64,000 nt of DNA from Nocardia vaccinii NBRC 15922 (GCF_001613305.1 NZ_BDCC01000013.1:1-64000); one strand, 5' to 3'. Counted from the stretch's first letter, positions 28,194 through 40,031 are shown. Notes: generated by a model not told the origin, from the sequence alone. Translations and numbers: made by a program.

Positions 28194-28550
28194 ATGGTCA
28201 CCATGCTGCTGCAGATCGTGTTCATCGTGGTGATCGCCGGTGCGCTGGCGGCCACGGTGATGTTGTACCTGCGCGGACGCGGCGGGTCGCCACGCGCGAA
28301 CACCGAATCCGGCACCCTGCACGTCACGGGCGTCAGCCCCCGGCCCGCGGCGCAGGGCGAGCAGTACGTGACGATCACCGGCACCCTCACCGGTCCCTCG
28401 GTCCCCGGGGAGACGGTTTACGGCCGCTACGCCTGGGACGTCAACCAGTGGCCCAGCCCCGGCGACGAGATCCCGGTCAGCTACCCGCCCGGCAAACCGC
28501 GACACTGGCAGATCGCACATCCGGGAGCTCGCCCGCCACTGGGCTCCTGA
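28194..28550 (+). CDS. Small single-helix membrane protein, unknown
   Basis: A 118-aa protein with one N-terminal membrane helix (LLQIVFIVVIAGALAATVMLYL) followed by a basic RGRGG stop-transfer and an extracytoplasmic or cytoplasmic beta-rich domain (GEQYVTITGTLTGPSVPGETVYGRYAWDV). I do not recognise the family. Start could also be the ATG at 28203. It lies 61 bases after the ATPase gene and is convergent with the methionine-synthase-like gene. Confidence 0.65.
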   Translation: MVTMLLQIVFIVVIAGALAATVMLYLRGRGGSPRANTESGTLHVTGVSPRPAAQGEQYVTITGTLTGPSVPGETVYGRYAWDVNQWPSPGDEIPVSYPPGKPRHWQIAHPGARPPLGS

Positions 28551-28568
28551 GCGGCCGAACCCCGACGC

Positions 28569-29612
28569 TCAGTCGAAGGTCAGCGATTCGGGATCCTCCG
28601 CGAAGGCGCGGGCGATTTCGGTGGCCAGGGACAATACCCGGCGAGCCCAGGCCAGGGGCGTGTTCGCGAGACCACAGGCGGGGCTGATCAGAACGCGGTC
28701 GGCGAGGGTTCGGCGGCCTACGCCGAGGCGGTCGACCAGGCGGACCGCCGGTTCGGCCAGTTCGCGCCAGGTGATCGGGGTCGTCGGAGACTGGACGGGA
28801 ATCAGCCCGAGCGCCAGCTGTTTTCCGGTCTCCAGGAGTTCGCCGATATCGTCCAGGTCGCGGGTACCAATGGTAGCGAGATCGAAACCGATTGCGGCCG
28901 CGGCACTTCCGCGCAGGAATTCCAGGGCGGGCCGGTCCGCACAGGTGTGTACCAGGACGGGGGCCGGCACTGCGGTGATCACCGAATCCAGGACGGACAG
29001 CGCCTCGGGTGCGGGGACAGCACGCACCGAATCCAGCGCACTGGTCCCGGGCAGCCATCCCTCCAGCACCGCGGTAGAGGACGGTTCATCCAGTTGCACA
29101 ACGACTTTCGCGCCGAGTCGCGCGGCCACCTCGGCCGCGTGCCGGGTCAGTCCCTCGGCCAGTGATTCGGAAAGGTCGCGCACCGCACCGGAATCGGTGA
29201 GCACGCGATGCCCGTTGCCCAGCTCGAGCTGCGCCGCCAGCGTCAGCGGACCCGCCGCCTGCAGCTTGACCGTCCGCCCGGCTCCCACCGAACCCGTACC
29301 CTCCCAGGCCTCCTCGAGCGCATCGAGATCGGTCCGCAGCAGATCCCGAGCGCGCCGGGACACCGCACCCGGCCGCGCGGTGAGCCGATATCCGCGCGTC
29401 GTGGCGTCGAACGGCAGGTCGACCAGCAGCGCCGACGCCCGCCCGATCATGTCCGAACCCGTTCCGCGACCGGGCAATTCGACCAGGTGAGCCAGATCGC
29501 CCAACTCGCCCACGATCGTCGCGGCGGCCTCGCGCGAATCCGTGCCCGGCCACGACCCGACCGCCGTCGCGACACCACCGCGCAACAACTGTTCGACCTG
29601 CCCCGTACTCAT
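28569..29612 (-). CDS. Cobalamin-independent methionine synthase-like protein (Rv3015c-like)
   Basis: A 347-aa TIM-barrel protein related to the C-terminal half of MetE. It has GVATAVGSWPGTDSREAA at the N-terminus, VKLQAAGPLTLAAQ, the conserved VVVQLDEPS, VLVHTCADRPALEFL with the zinc-type His and Cys, and ISPACGLANTPL near the end with the second Cys. The N-terminal half of MetE is absent, so the methyl donor may differ from methyltetrahydropteroyl glutamate. Its place next to mnmA matches mycobacteria. ATG at 29612. Confidence 0.82.
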   Translation of the reverse strand: MSTGQVEQLLRGGVATAVGSWPGTDSREAAATIVGELGDLAHLVELPGRGTGSDMIGRASALLVDLPFDATTRGYRLTARPGAVSRRARDLLRTDLDALEEAWEGTGSVGAGRTVKLQAAGPLTLAAQLELGNGHRVLTDSGAVRDLSESLAEGLTRHAAEVAARLGAKVVVQLDEPSSTAVLEGWLPGTSALDSVRAVPAPEALSVLDSVITAVPAPVLVHTCADRPALEFLRGSAAAAIGFDLATIGTRDLDDIGELLETGKQLALGLIPVQSPTTPITWRELAEPAVRLVDRLGVGRRTLADRVLISPACGLANTPLAWARRVLSLATEIARAFAEDPESLTFD

Positions 29613-29648
29613 CGCACTACCCCTCGATCGATGCCGGTCCACGCGGCG

Positions 29649-29696
29649 TCCATTGCGCGCCACCGCTCGATATCCACTGCGCGCCAACGCTCGACG
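29649..29696. repeat. Two tandem 24-bp repeats
   Basis: TCCATTGCGCGCCACCGCTC... at 29649-29672 is followed directly by a second copy at 29673-29696; 20 of 24 positions agree. They lie in the 109-bp gap between mnmA and the methionine-synthase-like gene. Confidence 0.5.
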
Positions 29697-29721
29697 CCGC
29701 GCGGCAGCGATCGCGAAATCC

Positions 29722-30846
29722 TCACCGACTGGTGTCCGACGCCAGTTCGGCGGTACCGCGGTCGTCCCGCTCGCGGTCGGCCCCGGTGATGGTGCCGCTG
29801 CCGATGACCTCGTCGCCGAGGGTATCGGGGCGATACAGCACCACGGCCTGACCTCGGGCGACTCCGGTCAGCGGCTCGCGCAGCCGGGCCACCAGGCCGT
29901 CGCCGATCGCCTCGGCGATCGCGGGCGCGGTGCCGCCGTGCGCGCGGACCTGCGCGATGCACTCGATCGGGCCCTCGGGCAGTTCGCCGGAAGTCCAGAT
30001 CGCGCGATCCGCTCGCACGGTCCACACGTTCAGCTCGTCCGCGCCGCCGACGCGCACGGTCCCGGATTCGGGATCGATATCGGTGACGTAGCGCGGGCGG
30101 CCGTCCGCCGCGGGGCCGGGCAGGCCCAGGCCCTTGCGCTGGCCGATGGTGAAGCCGTGCACGCCGTCGTGTTCGGCGAGCCGGTGTCCGTCGGAGTCGA
30201 CGATCGCGCCCGGCCGGACGCCGATCTTCGCACCCAGGAACGCGCGGGTGTCACCGGACGGGATGAAGCAGATGTCGTGCGAATCGGGTTTGTTCGCCAC
30301 GGCCAGACCGCGTTCGGCGGCCTCGGCGCGGATCTGCGGCTTCGGGGTGTCGCCGACCGGGAACATCGCGCGCGAGAGCTGCTCGGCGGTCAGCACCGCG
30401 AGCACATAGGACTGATCCTTGTCGGCATCCACCGCGCGACGCAGCACACCGTCCTCGAGGCGGGCGTAATGGCCGGTGGCCACGGCATCGAACCCCAGCG
30501 CCACCGCGCGGTCGGCCAGGGCGGAGAACTTGATCTTCTCGTTGCAGCGCAGGCACGGATTCGGCGTCTCGCCCGCGGCGTACGCGGCGACGAAGTCGTC
30601 GATCACGTCGGCTTTGAAGCGATCGGCGAAATCCCAGACGTAGAAAGGGATTCCGAGTACATCAGCGGCCCGGCGGGCATCGCCGGCGTCCTCCTTGGAG
30701 CAACAGCCCCGCGAGCCGGTGCGCAGCGTCCCGGGTGTCGCGGACAGCGCCAGATGCACGCCGACCACCTCGTGACCTGCGTCGACCGCGCGTGCGGCCG
30801 CTACGGCCGAATCGACGCCGCCGCTCATCGCCGCGAGCACTCTCAT
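29722..30846 (-). CDS. mnmA: tRNA 2-thiouridine(34) synthase
   Basis: A 374-aa enzyme that places sulfur on U34 of tRNA for Lys, Glu and Gln, using sulfur delivered from a cysteine desulfurase. The ATP pyrophosphatase P-loop is [13 protein letters not shown] at the N-terminus, the catalytic Cys pair is in NPCLRCN and in [11 protein letters not shown], and GHYARL and the C-terminal barrel follow. ATG 30846 overlaps the cysteine desulfurase stop (ATGA), so the sulfur donor and user are translationally coupled. Confidence 0.96.
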   Translation of the reverse strand: MRVLAAMSGGVDSAVAAARAVDAGHEVVGVHLALSATPGTLRTGSRGCCSKEDAGDARRAADVLGIPFYVWDFADRFKADVIDDFVAAYAAGETPNPCLRCNEKIKFSALADRAVALGFDAVATGHYARLEDGVLRRAVDADKDQSYVLAVLTAEQLSRAMFPVGDTPKPQIRAEAAERGLAVANKPDSHDICFIPSGDTRAFLGAKIGVRPGAIVDSDGHRLAEHDGVHGFTIGQRKGLGLPGPAADGRPRYVTDIDPESGTVRVGGADELNVWTVRADRAIWTSGELPEGPIECIAQVRAHGGTAPAIAEAIGDGLVARLREPLTGVARGQAVVLYRPDTLGDEVIGSGTITGADRERDDRGTAELASDTSR

Positions 30847-32069
30847 CGCGAACCTCCCTGCGCACTCGCCAGTCCCGCCGCCCGCGCACGGCCCACCACG
30901 GGCGGCAGCACCTCCAGAACTCTGTCGATATCGGCCCGGGTCGAGGTGTGCCCCAACGAGAATCGCAGCGAACCTCGCGCCTCGCGCGCCTGCGCGCCCA
31001 TCGCCAGCAGGACGTGACTGGGCGCGGCCACCCCCGCGTTGCACGCCGATCCGGTGGAACATTCGATCCCCGCCGCATCCAGCAGCATCAGCAGTGAATC
31101 ACCCTCGCAGCCGGGAAAGGTGAAGTGCGCGATACCCGGTAACCGCAGCTCGGCGGGCCCGTTGAGCACCACGTCGGGAACCGCGGCCCGCACACCGGCG
31201 ATCAGGTCGTCCCGCAGGCGGGTCAATTCCGTTGTGCGCGAGGGCAATCCCCGCACGGTCTCGCGCAGCGCCGCGGCCATGCCGACCGCACCGGGCACAT
31301 CCGAGGTCCCCGAGCGCAGATCGCGTTCATGACCGCCGCCGTGCAGCAGCGGAACGCAGCCCACCTGACGGCCCAGCAGCAGCACGCCGACGCCGTGCGG
31401 TCCGCCCACCTTGTGCGCGGCGAAACTCGCCGCGGCGGCGCCACTCCCGGCGAAATCGATGGGCAGCTGGGCGGCGGCCTGCACCGCGTCGGTGTGCAGC
31501 GGCACGCCGAATTCCTGTGCCACGGCTGCCAATTCGGCGATGGGTTCGATCGTGCCGACCTCGTTGTTGGCCCACATCGTCGAGACCAGCGCGATCTCAC
31601 CGGCATGCTTGGTCAATATTTCCCGCAACGCGCGGGGCGAGACCAGCCCCTCCCGGTCGACCTCGAGCAGACTCACCCGGGCGCCCTCGTGCTGTTCGAG
31701 CCATTCGACCGCATCCAGCACAGCGTGATGCTCCACGGCGCTGACCAGAATTCTGGTGCGCTTCGGGTCGGCGTCACGTCGCGCCCAGTAGATTCCCTTG
31801 ACCGCGAGATTATCGCTCTCGGTGCCGCCGGAGGTGAAGATCACCTCCGAGGGCCGCGCCCCCAGATCGGCGGCGATGGATTCGCGCGCCTCCTCCAGCA
31901 GTCGCCGCGCCACGCGCCCGGACCCGTGCAATGAGGACGCGTTGCCCGCCGCACCCAGAACAGCCGTCATGGCCTCGACGGCGGCGGGGAACATGGGTGT
32001 TGTGGCCGCGTGGTCGAGGTAGACCGTCTGGGGCACCGCACCGACCGGACCCGGGAAGACCGACTTCAT
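30843..32069 (-). CDS. iscS: Cysteine desulfurase
   Basis: A 408-aa PLP enzyme that takes sulfur from cysteine as a persulfide. YLDHAATTP begins the fold, VEHHAV carries the PLP-stacking His, [12 protein letters not shown] contains the PLP Lys, and the mobile active-site Cys is in STGSACNAG. No iscU or suf genes are adjacent; the partner is mnmA, overlapping by four bases, so tRNA thiolation is a likely main role, as in the mycobacterial Rv3025c-Rv3024c pair. Confidence 0.95.
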   Translation of the reverse strand: MKSVFPGPVGAVPQTVYLDHAATTPMFPAAVEAMTAVLGAAGNASSLHGSGRVARRLLEEARESIAADLGARPSEVIFTSGGTESDNLAVKGIYWARRDADPKRTRILVSAVEHHAVLDAVEWLEQHEGARVSLLEVDREGLVSPRALREILTKHAGEIALVSTMWANNEVGTIEPIAELAAVAQEFGVPLHTDAVQAAAQLPIDFAGSGAAAASFAAHKVGGPHGVGVLLLGRQVGCVPLLHGGGHERDLRSGTSDVPGAVGMAAALRETVRGLPSRTTELTRLRDDLIAGVRAAVPDVVLNGPAELRLPGIAHFTFPGCEGDSLLMLLDAAGIECSTGSACNAGVAAPSHVLLAMGAQAREARGSLRFSLGHTSTRADIDRVLEVLPPVVGRARAAGLASAQGGSR

Positions 32070-32226
32070 GACCGCACAAGCCTATCCGACCGTTGACCTG
32101 GGCATCTCAGGGGTATCCCTCCGGGTTCCACACAACATGTTCAGCGTGCGTAACCCGATGAGCCTCCTCCGATATTCCCGCGGCCCGCTGTGCAGCGCTG
32201 CACGCGGCGAATCGCCATCGGCCGGG

Positions 32227-34714
<2,488 letters not shown>

Positions 34715-34729
34715 CAATTCTCCGTTCTG

Positions 34730-34745
34730 ATACCCCTGGGGGTAT
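34730..34745. promoter_or_regulatory. CsoR/CstR operator, MMPL-proximal
   Basis: ATACCCCTGGGGGTAT is a perfect 7+7 palindrome with a 2-base centre and lies 15 bases upstream of the MMPL start codon. Confidence 0.78.
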
Positions 34746-34765
34746 GTTGGTCATTGGCTTCGAAC

Positions 34766-34781
34766 ATACCCCCTGGGGTAT
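34766..34781. promoter_or_regulatory. CsoR/CstR operator, thioredoxin-fold-gene side
   Basis: ATACCCCCTGGGGTAT repeats the same palindrome. Its centre is 36 bases from the first site. Together they cover the divergent promoter of the MMPL exporter and the DsbA-like gene. Confidence 0.78.
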
Positions 34782-34840
34782 AAATGAGTAAAGGCGGCCT
34801 CGGTCACAGGGCCGCCGGAATTGCGGTGCGAGGAGGACGA

Positions 34841-35443
34841 ATGACGGAAATCGAGTTGTATGTCGATCCGGTCTGCCCGTTCGGATGGGTCACCACCCAG
34901 TGGGCGACGACCGCGAGCGACACAGCCGATACGAAGCTCACCTTGCGACAGATGAGCCTGGCGGTACTGAACGAGGGAGAGGATCTCGCCGAGAATCAGC
35001 GGGCGATGATGGACCGCTCCCGCCGCCTGGGACGAGTTTTCGCGGCGGTGACCGACCGCTACGGCACGGGCGGATTCGCCCGGCTCTATCAGGAGCTCGG
35101 CGCCCGGATCCACGTCCGCCGCGAACCCGCTACCGAGCAGACGATCGAGGCCGCACTCGGCGAACTCGGCATGGACCCGGCGCTCGGTCGCGCACTGGAC
35201 GACGAAGCACTCGACGACGCGGTTGCCCGGACGCACGAGGCAGGACAGCAGGCCCTCGGCGACCGCGGCGGATGCCCGATCAGCGTGTTCGACGGCCGAG
35301 GTCTCTTCGGCCCGGTACTCACCGAAATTCCCAGCCCGCAGCAGGGACTCACGCTTCTGCGCGCGCTGATCGACATCGCCGCGACACCGGCGTTCGCGAC
35401 TGTCCAGCGACCACATTCGGGCCCGCCGAAGATCTATGCCTGA
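34841..35443 (+). CDS. DsbA-fold protein, mycothiol-dependent nitroreductase (Rv2466c)-like, CPFG active site
   Basis: A 200-aa thioredoxin-fold protein. The order YVDPVCPFGWVTTQWA, RQMSLAVLNE, LYQELGARIHVRREPAT, HEAGQQALGDRGGCP and ISVFDGRGLFGPVLTEIP follows M. tuberculosis Rv2466c. There the active site is CPWC; here it is CPFG, so the resolving Cys is gone and a monothiol mechanism is likely. A third Cys is in GGCPI, where Rv2466c has GTPT. ATG 34841 with GAGGAGGA just before it. Controlled, by layout, by the twin CsoR-type operators shared with the MMPL gene. Confidence 0.85.
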   Translation: MTEIELYVDPVCPFGWVTTQWATTASDTADTKLTLRQMSLAVLNEGEDLAENQRAMMDRSRRLGRVFAAVTDRYGTGGFARLYQELGARIHVRREPATEQTIEAALGELGMDPALGRALDDEALDDAVARTHEAGQQALGDRGGCPISVFDGRGLFGPVLTEIPSPQQGLTLLRALIDIAATPAFATVQRPHSGPPKIYA

Positions 35444-35630
35444 TCCGGTAGGCGACCCTCGCCCATGGCTGGGCTCCCGTCCCCCGCAACCCGGACGCGA
35501 GCTGTGAGATCCGGTCGGCCGACCACAGCACGTCGCTGAAATCGCCGCCGTTCCGGGTGATTCGGACCGCACCGCCGTAGTCGGTGATCGCGCCGGATAG
35601 GGCCCGATTCGAACCCTATGACGGATTCGA

Positions 35631-35655
35631 GTTTGACGACGCCAACCGCGGGAAG
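35631..35655 (+). promoter_or_regulatory. Sigma-F-like promoter
   Basis: GTTT (35631-35634), 15 bases, GGGAAG (35650-35655). This is close to the mycobacterial SigF pattern GTTT-N15-17-GGGTAT. The start codon follows 26 bases after the -10. Confidence 0.45.
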
Positions 35656-35681
35656 CTCGTCGGGGTCGGAAGGAGGAAGCC

Positions 35682-36110
35682 ATGACCGATCCCCGAGAGA
35701 CCTACGATCCGCCGCAGGACACCGGCGCACCGGATGCGGTGGAAACCGACCCGGCCGCGCTCAACAGCGCCGAGGATCTCGACGAGGACCGGCTTCGGCA
35801 GGACCCGCTGGAACGGGCGATGGATCCGCCCGAAGACTGGTCGGGGGCGGACAAGTACGGCATGACGTCCTCGGAGCAGGCGCGGGCGCGACCGCTCGCC
35901 GAGCGCCTCGCCGAGGAGGAGCCCGATCTCGTCGGCACCGCGACGGCCCCGCAGCCGCCGGACCAGGACTCGCAGGAAGCGGATCTCACGGCCGACCTGC
36001 GGGAATCGGATACCTGGAAGCTCGGTGCGCGCACCTACGCCGAAGACCTCGGAACAGCGGCCGACGAACCGAGCGGCCCGCAGGAGCAGGTCCAGGAGCC
36101 GCCCGACTGA
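35682..36110 (+). CDS. Acidic DUF5709-like hypothetical protein
   Basis: A 142-aa very acidic, probably disordered protein. The central part RQDPLERAMDPPEDWSGADKYGMTSSEQ followed by LAERLAEEEPDL resembles actinobacterial DUF5709 proteins, which have no known function but often appear in stress regulons. No membrane segments. GGAAGGAGGAAG lies just before the ATG. A sigma-F-like promoter precedes it. Confidence 0.7.
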   Translation: MTDPRETYDPPQDTGAPDAVETDPAALNSAEDLDEDRLRQDPLERAMDPPEDWSGADKYGMTSSEQARARPLAERLAEEEPDLVGTATAPQPPDQDSQEADLTADLRESDTWKLGARTYAEDLGTAADEPSGPQEQVQEPPD

Positions 36111-36161
36111 CATTTCGTATCGATGCCGATTCCCTGTCGACACCATCCTGTGGGAGAGACG

Positions 36162-36470
36162 ATGACCGAACCCCAGAACCGCCGTATCGAACCGACCACA
36201 CGCCGCAACCGACGCCGGCTCTCGCGCAGGCACCACGCCGGCGAAGGCATCGAGGACACCTACAACGTCCCCGGCATCATCCTGTGCGGACTGGCCATGG
36301 TCGCGCTCGCCCTCACGCTCACCGCGGCGGGGTACGGCTATGCCGGCTGGGCCGTGATCTGCGCGGTGATCTGCGCGGTCTGCGCGCTCGCCGGGGTGAG
36401 CTGGCTGCTGCTGGAACGGCGGCGCACCAATCGGCGGATGCCCTCGGTTGCCGAGCGGCAGGGCCACTGA
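36162..36470 (+). CDS. Small two-helix membrane protein
   Basis: A 102-aa protein with a very basic N-terminus (RRIEPTTRRNRRRLSRRHH), then two hydrophobic segments (GIILCGLAMVALALTLTAAGY and AGWAVICAVICAVCALAGVSWLLL) and a basic tail. GGGAGAGACG precedes the ATG. Family not recognised with confidence. Fifty-one bases downstream of the acidic protein, so probably one operon in the stress island. Confidence 0.7.
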   Translation: MTEPQNRRIEPTTRRNRRRLSRRHHAGEGIEDTYNVPGIILCGLAMVALALTLTAAGYGYAGWAVICAVICAVCALAGVSWLLLERRRTNRRMPSVAERQGH

Positions 36471-36495
36471 TCGACGCGCGCCCTCGTCCCTGGCG

Positions 36496-37443
36496 TCAGT
36501 TCTCGAGAGTCGTACCCGGGGCGTGCCCGTAACGCAGCCGATACCGCGCGGCGAAGCGGCCGGGATGTCCGAATCCCCACCGTGCCGCGATCGAACCGAC
36601 CGTCGCGCCACTGTCGACGGACCGGGCGAGAAGTTCCTCGTGCGCACCGTGCAGTCGCATCCGGCGCAGATACTCCATCGGAGTCGTGTCGAGATGACGG
36701 CGAAATGCCAATTGCAGGGTGCGCGCCGTGACATAGGACGCCGCAGCGATATCGCCGACCGCGATGTCGTCGAGGATATGGGACTCCATGTACGCGACCG
36801 CTCGCCGGACGGTGGCCGGGTGGGCATCAAGGCCCTCCCCCGGCGTGGGTCCGGCGGCGGTGTTCGGGAACGTCTCCAGAACCGTGGCCGCCAGATATTG
36901 CGTGGCGGTGGCCGCGACCAGCCGCGGCACCTCGCCGTCGTACCCGTCGGACAGCTGTCGCACATGCTCGATCGCGGACCTGAGCCGACTTCCGGCCACC
37001 GCGGACACCGGGCGATGTCCGATCAGTGACACGCGCGCCGCGCCGGCATTCTCGCCCGAGGCGACGCGAGTCAACTCGTGCGGATCGAACATGGTGATCG
37101 TGAAGCGGGCGCGGTGAACCACACCGGAATACCGCAGTTCCGGCGGCGTCAGGATGCCGACCTCCCCCGGCTCGAACACATCGGTGACGCCCTCGTCGTG
37201 GTAGTTCTCCTCGATGGACCCCGTCTCCACACCGCACAGGCAGATCTTGCCGAGCGGATCGGCGTCGTAACGCATGTCGAAACCCACGTCCAGGCGGTCG
37301 AGACTGACGGTTCCGACCACATCACGAGTGATACGACTACGGATCGGCCCTTCGGTGGCATTGCCGATCTGCATGGTTGTGTAGTTCCGGTTCAGGAACT
37401 CTTCGGTGTCGGCCAGGCTGCCACTGTTGAACTTCATACCCAT
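36496..37443 (-). CDS. AraC family transcriptional regulator
   Basis: A 315-aa regulator: an N-terminal ligand/dimer domain (about 20-200, with GEVGILTPPELRYSGVVHRARFTITMF) and a C-terminal double helix-turn-helix (about 215-310) with IAAASYVTARTLQLAFRRHLDTTPMEYLRRMRL and AARWGFGHPGRFAARYRLRYG. It belongs to the AraC_binding_2 group common in Nocardia and mycobacteria. ATG 37443 (MGMKF) with AGGAGG about ten bases upstream; 37437 is an alternative. Ligand unknown. Confidence 0.9.
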   Translation of the reverse strand: MGMKFNSGSLADTEEFLNRNYTTMQIGNATEGPIRSRITRDVVGTVSLDRLDVGFDMRYDADPLGKICLCGVETGSIEENYHDEGVTDVFEPGEVGILTPPELRYSGVVHRARFTITMFDPHELTRVASGENAGAARVSLIGHRPVSAVAGSRLRSAIEHVRQLSDGYDGEVPRLVAATATQYLAATVLETFPNTAAGPTPGEGLDAHPATVRRAVAYMESHILDDIAVGDIAAASYVTARTLQLAFRRHLDTTPMEYLRRMRLHGAHEELLARSVDSGATVGSIAARWGFGHPGRFAARYRLRYGHAPGTTLEN

Positions 37444-37748
37444 GCCGTTGCGTCCTCCTCTGCCCCGGCGACCGCTCGGAGCCGACGAACCACATCGTCC
37501 GCAGGGCTTCAATACTGTCGAGCTTTCAGGATACCCAGCACTGTCTGCCACAAACCGACATCGGCCCTGTTCGCCGAGGTCGGGCGCCCACTGTAATCCT
37601 CGCCACCGCCGTCCCGGCAACAACCAGATGAATCGAATCGACGGCGACACGCATAGCGCGTAACAGCTCGGGTAGCGCGTTGTCGTGGCGATCGAAGCCA
37701 CAGCGCGGCAGTGGTTGTCGCGTATTCCGACCGTGAAGGAGGTCAGCA
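37444..37748. other. 305-bp divergent region between AraC and KGG genes
   Basis: No gene seen. AGGAGG on the complement near 37454 serves the AraC gene. GGGTAG at 37670-37675 could be a sigma-F -10, but no GTTT-like -35 stands at the right distance. Confidence 0.5.
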
Positions 37749-37949
37749 ATGGCGGACCGGAACAATCCCGGTCAGTTCGGGAACCGTTCGGACACCGAGG
37801 AGCAGGCGAGCCGCGGTGGCCGGGCGAGCACCGGAAGCTTCGGCGAACGCAATGCCGCCGACCCTCGGGAGGCGGGGCGCAAGGGCGCCGAGGCGCAGCC
37901 GGCCGAAGCCAAGGCCAGGGGTGGCCAGCACAGCCACAGCGGTCATTGA
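37749..37949 (+). CDS. KGG-repeat general stress protein
   Basis: A 66-aa hydrophilic protein of the GsiB/con-10 type. The motif GQFGNRSDTEEQASRGGRAS is followed by GSFGERNAADPREAGRKGAEA, two rough repeats of the KGG pattern. Such proteins are disordered and accumulate on desiccation, heat or sigma-B activity. GAAGGAGGT sits seven bases before the ATG. C-terminus is His-rich (GQHSHSGH). Confidence 0.82.
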   Translation: MADRNNPGQFGNRSDTEEQASRGGRASTGSFGERNAADPREAGRKGAEAQPAEAKARGGQHSHSGH

Positions 37950-38127
37950 CGAACGAGCCGATGGATCGACCGCGCGTCGATGACGGCTCACCGCGAGGCC
38001 GGGCGACGGACGTCGCCCGGCCTCGCGCCTCGTCGGCGCGGCCGCTGGACAGCGCCATGCCTCACCGTTCCCGCGAGCCGAGGCCGACAGGGGTGCACCT
38101 CGATGTGCGATGGAGCCGGAATCGACG

Positions 38128-38152
38128 GTGTGAGTGCCCGGCGTGCGGGTAG
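38128..38152 (+). promoter_or_regulatory. Sigma-F-like promoter of the hemerythrin gene
   Basis: GTGT (38128-38131), 15 bases, GGGTAG (38147-38152). Same pattern and spacing as at 40395. The hemerythrin start follows 38 bases downstream. Confidence 0.5.
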
Positions 38153-38190
38153 GTCGCAAGGACACGCTCCCGAGACGAGAGAGAAATCAG

Positions 38191-38757
38191 ATGGGAAACG
38201 ACACCGACGCCACCGTCATCGATCTGCTTCTGGCACAACATGATCAGATCGAGCAGCTGCTCCACCGAATCCTGTCCACCCCGAGCACCGCCAAGCGGGA
38301 ACCCTTCGAGGATCTGGTCCGCCTGCTGGCCGTGCACGAAAGCGCCGAAGAGGAGATCGTGCACCCCTTCGTCCGACAGTCCGGCATCGATCAGGGCATC
38401 GTCGACAATCGGCTGGCCGAGGAGCACCAAGCCAAACAAGTGCTGTCGGACCTGTACGAACTGGGCGTGGAGAACGTCGAATTCGACACCAAATTCCAGG
38501 CATTCGCCCACGACGTCATCGAGCACGCGCGAAACGAGGAAAAAGAGGAGTTCAACCACCTCGCCGAACACTGCGGCCGGACCGAACTCACCCGGCTCGC
38601 CACGCTCGTGCGCGCCGCCGAGGCCATAGCTCCCACCAGGCCGCACCCGAGCGGCGGAGAGAGCGCGGTGGCCAATCTCATCGCCGGCCCGCCCCTGGCG
38701 GTCTTCGATCGCGTGCGCGACATGGTTCGCGACTGGAGTCGTAAAGCCGGCGACTGA
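38191..38757 (+). CDS. Hemerythrin HHE domain protein
   Basis: A 188-aa protein with a four-helix di-iron bundle. Iron ligands are apparent in LLAQHDQIEQLL, VHESAEEEIVHPF, EEHQAKQVL and HARNEEKEEFNHL. Homologs bind oxygen or act in nitric oxide and peroxide responses; several mycobacterial HHE proteins depend on SigF. The start at 38191 (MGNDTD) has GAGAGAAATC before it. The C-terminal extension is Pro/Gly-rich then helical. Sixteen bases ahead of the AI-2E gene. Confidence 0.9.
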   Translation: MGNDTDATVIDLLLAQHDQIEQLLHRILSTPSTAKREPFEDLVRLLAVHESAEEEIVHPFVRQSGIDQGIVDNRLAEEHQAKQVLSDLYELGVENVEFDTKFQAFAHDVIEHARNEEKEEFNHLAEHCGRTELTRLATLVRAAEAIAPTRPHPSGGESAVANLIAGPPLAVFDRVRDMVRDWSRKAGD

Positions 38758-38772
38758 GTACCGAGAACAGCT

Positions 38773-39945
38773 ATGACAACAGAGTTCGACGCGGCGGACG
38801 GTGCTCACGATTCCGCTGTGGGACAACCACATTCGGCGCGTGAGGGCGAGCCGATCGTCGAAGCGGAGGCCGCGGCGGAACGGGCGAGCACCCCCGCGCA
38901 CCCGTTGGGGCAGCCGGGCCGCCTGTTCGATCGACGCTCCCCGTTCATCGTCGGATTGACCGGCGCCGCCGGAGTCGCGGTGACCTACGCGCTGATCCAG
39001 GCGATACTCACCGCCGGGCAGGCGCTGCTGTTGATCGCGGTCGCGCTGTTCTTCGCGATCGGTCTCGAGCCCGCCGTGTCGTGGCTGGTCCGGCACCGGC
39101 TGCCGCGGTGGGCCGCGGTCACCCTGGTCCTGCTGCTGGTGGTCGGGCTGATCGCCGGATTTCTGGCCGCCGTCATCTCACCGCTGGCCTCGCAGGCAGG
39201 CGCGTTCGCCCACAACGCGCCGGACTACATGCACCATCTCGCGCACCGTTATCAGGTCGTCGGCAACCTCGACTCGCGGTTCCACCTGCAAGATCAGGTT
39301 CGGCGTGCGCTGAGTTCGGAATCGTCCCGGTTGGCCGGCGGGGTCCTGGACCTCGGGCGCGCGGTCTTCGGCGCGGCGACGGCGACGGTCGTCGTCTTCG
39401 TGCTGACCGCCTATTTCCTGGCCGACTTCACCCGGGTTCGCAGCAGTGTGTACCGGCTGTTCCCGCGCGAACGCCGCCCTCGCGCCATTCTGATCGGCGA
39501 CGAGATCTTCGCGAAGGTCGGCGCGTACATCCTCGGAAACCTGCTGATCTCGCTGATCACCGGTATCTCGACCATCATCTGGCTGCTCATCTTCGACGTC
39601 CCGTACGCGTTGGTGCTCGCCGTGCTGGTCGCGGTGCTGGATCTCATCCCCATCGTCGGTTCGACCGTCGCGGGCGTCATCGTCGCGCTGGTCTCGCTGA
39701 CGGTGTCGTTCCCGGTCATGATCGCGACGGTCGGCTTCTTCATCGCATTGCGCCTGATCGAGGACTACTTGCTGGTGCCGCGCATCATCGGCCGCACGGT
39801 CCGGGTGCCGGCGCTGGTCACAGTGGTCTCGGTACTGCTGGGCGGTGCACTGCTCGGCGTCATCGGCGCACTGCTGGCGATCCCGGTCGCCGCGGCGCTG
39901 CTGCTCGTGGTCCGCGAAACCGTGCTTCCGTCGCTGGACCGATGA
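38773..39945 (+). CDS. AI-2E family transporter
   Basis: A 390-aa membrane protein with about eight helices. A 60-residue acidic N-terminal tail is followed by FIVGLTGAAGVAVTYALIQAILTAGQALLLIAVALFFAIGLEPAV in pieces, a periplasmic loop (about 140-195), and the core with VAVLDLIPIVGSTVAGVI and RLIEDYLLVPRIIGR, which are family marks. Members export autoinducer-2 or act as ion/proton exchangers; here the role is unknown. It follows the hemerythrin gene directly and a strong terminator ends the unit. Confidence 0.9.
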   Translation: MTTEFDAADGAHDSAVGQPHSAREGEPIVEAEAAAERASTPAHPLGQPGRLFDRRSPFIVGLTGAAGVAVTYALIQAILTAGQALLLIAVALFFAIGLEPAVSWLVRHRLPRWAAVTLVLLLVVGLIAGFLAAVISPLASQAGAFAHNAPDYMHHLAHRYQVVGNLDSRFHLQDQVRRALSSESSRLAGGVLDLGRAVFGAATATVVVFVLTAYFLADFTRVRSSVYRLFPRERRPRAILIGDEIFAKVGAYILGNLLISLITGISTIIWLLIFDVPYALVLAVLVAVLDLIPIVGSTVAGVIVALVSLTVSFPVMIATVGFFIALRLIEDYLLVPRIIGRTVRVPALVTVVSVLLGGALLGVIGALLAIPVAAALLLVVRETVLPSLDR

Positions 39946-39955
39946 CCAACCCCGA

Positions 39956-39990
39956 AAAAGGTGGCCCCGGGAAACCTGGGGCCACCTTTT
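39956..39990 (+). terminator. Rho-independent terminator
   Basis: AAAAGGTGGCCCC and GGGGCCACCTTTT form a 13-bp stem with a TTTTATT tail, just after the AI-2E gene. Symmetric A and T runs let it work in both directions, so it may also end the DUF6131 transcript. Confidence 0.85.
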
Positions 39991-40031
39991 ATTCTTCAGC
40001 CACGTGGGGTCGGACCATCCGGACGGATCGG

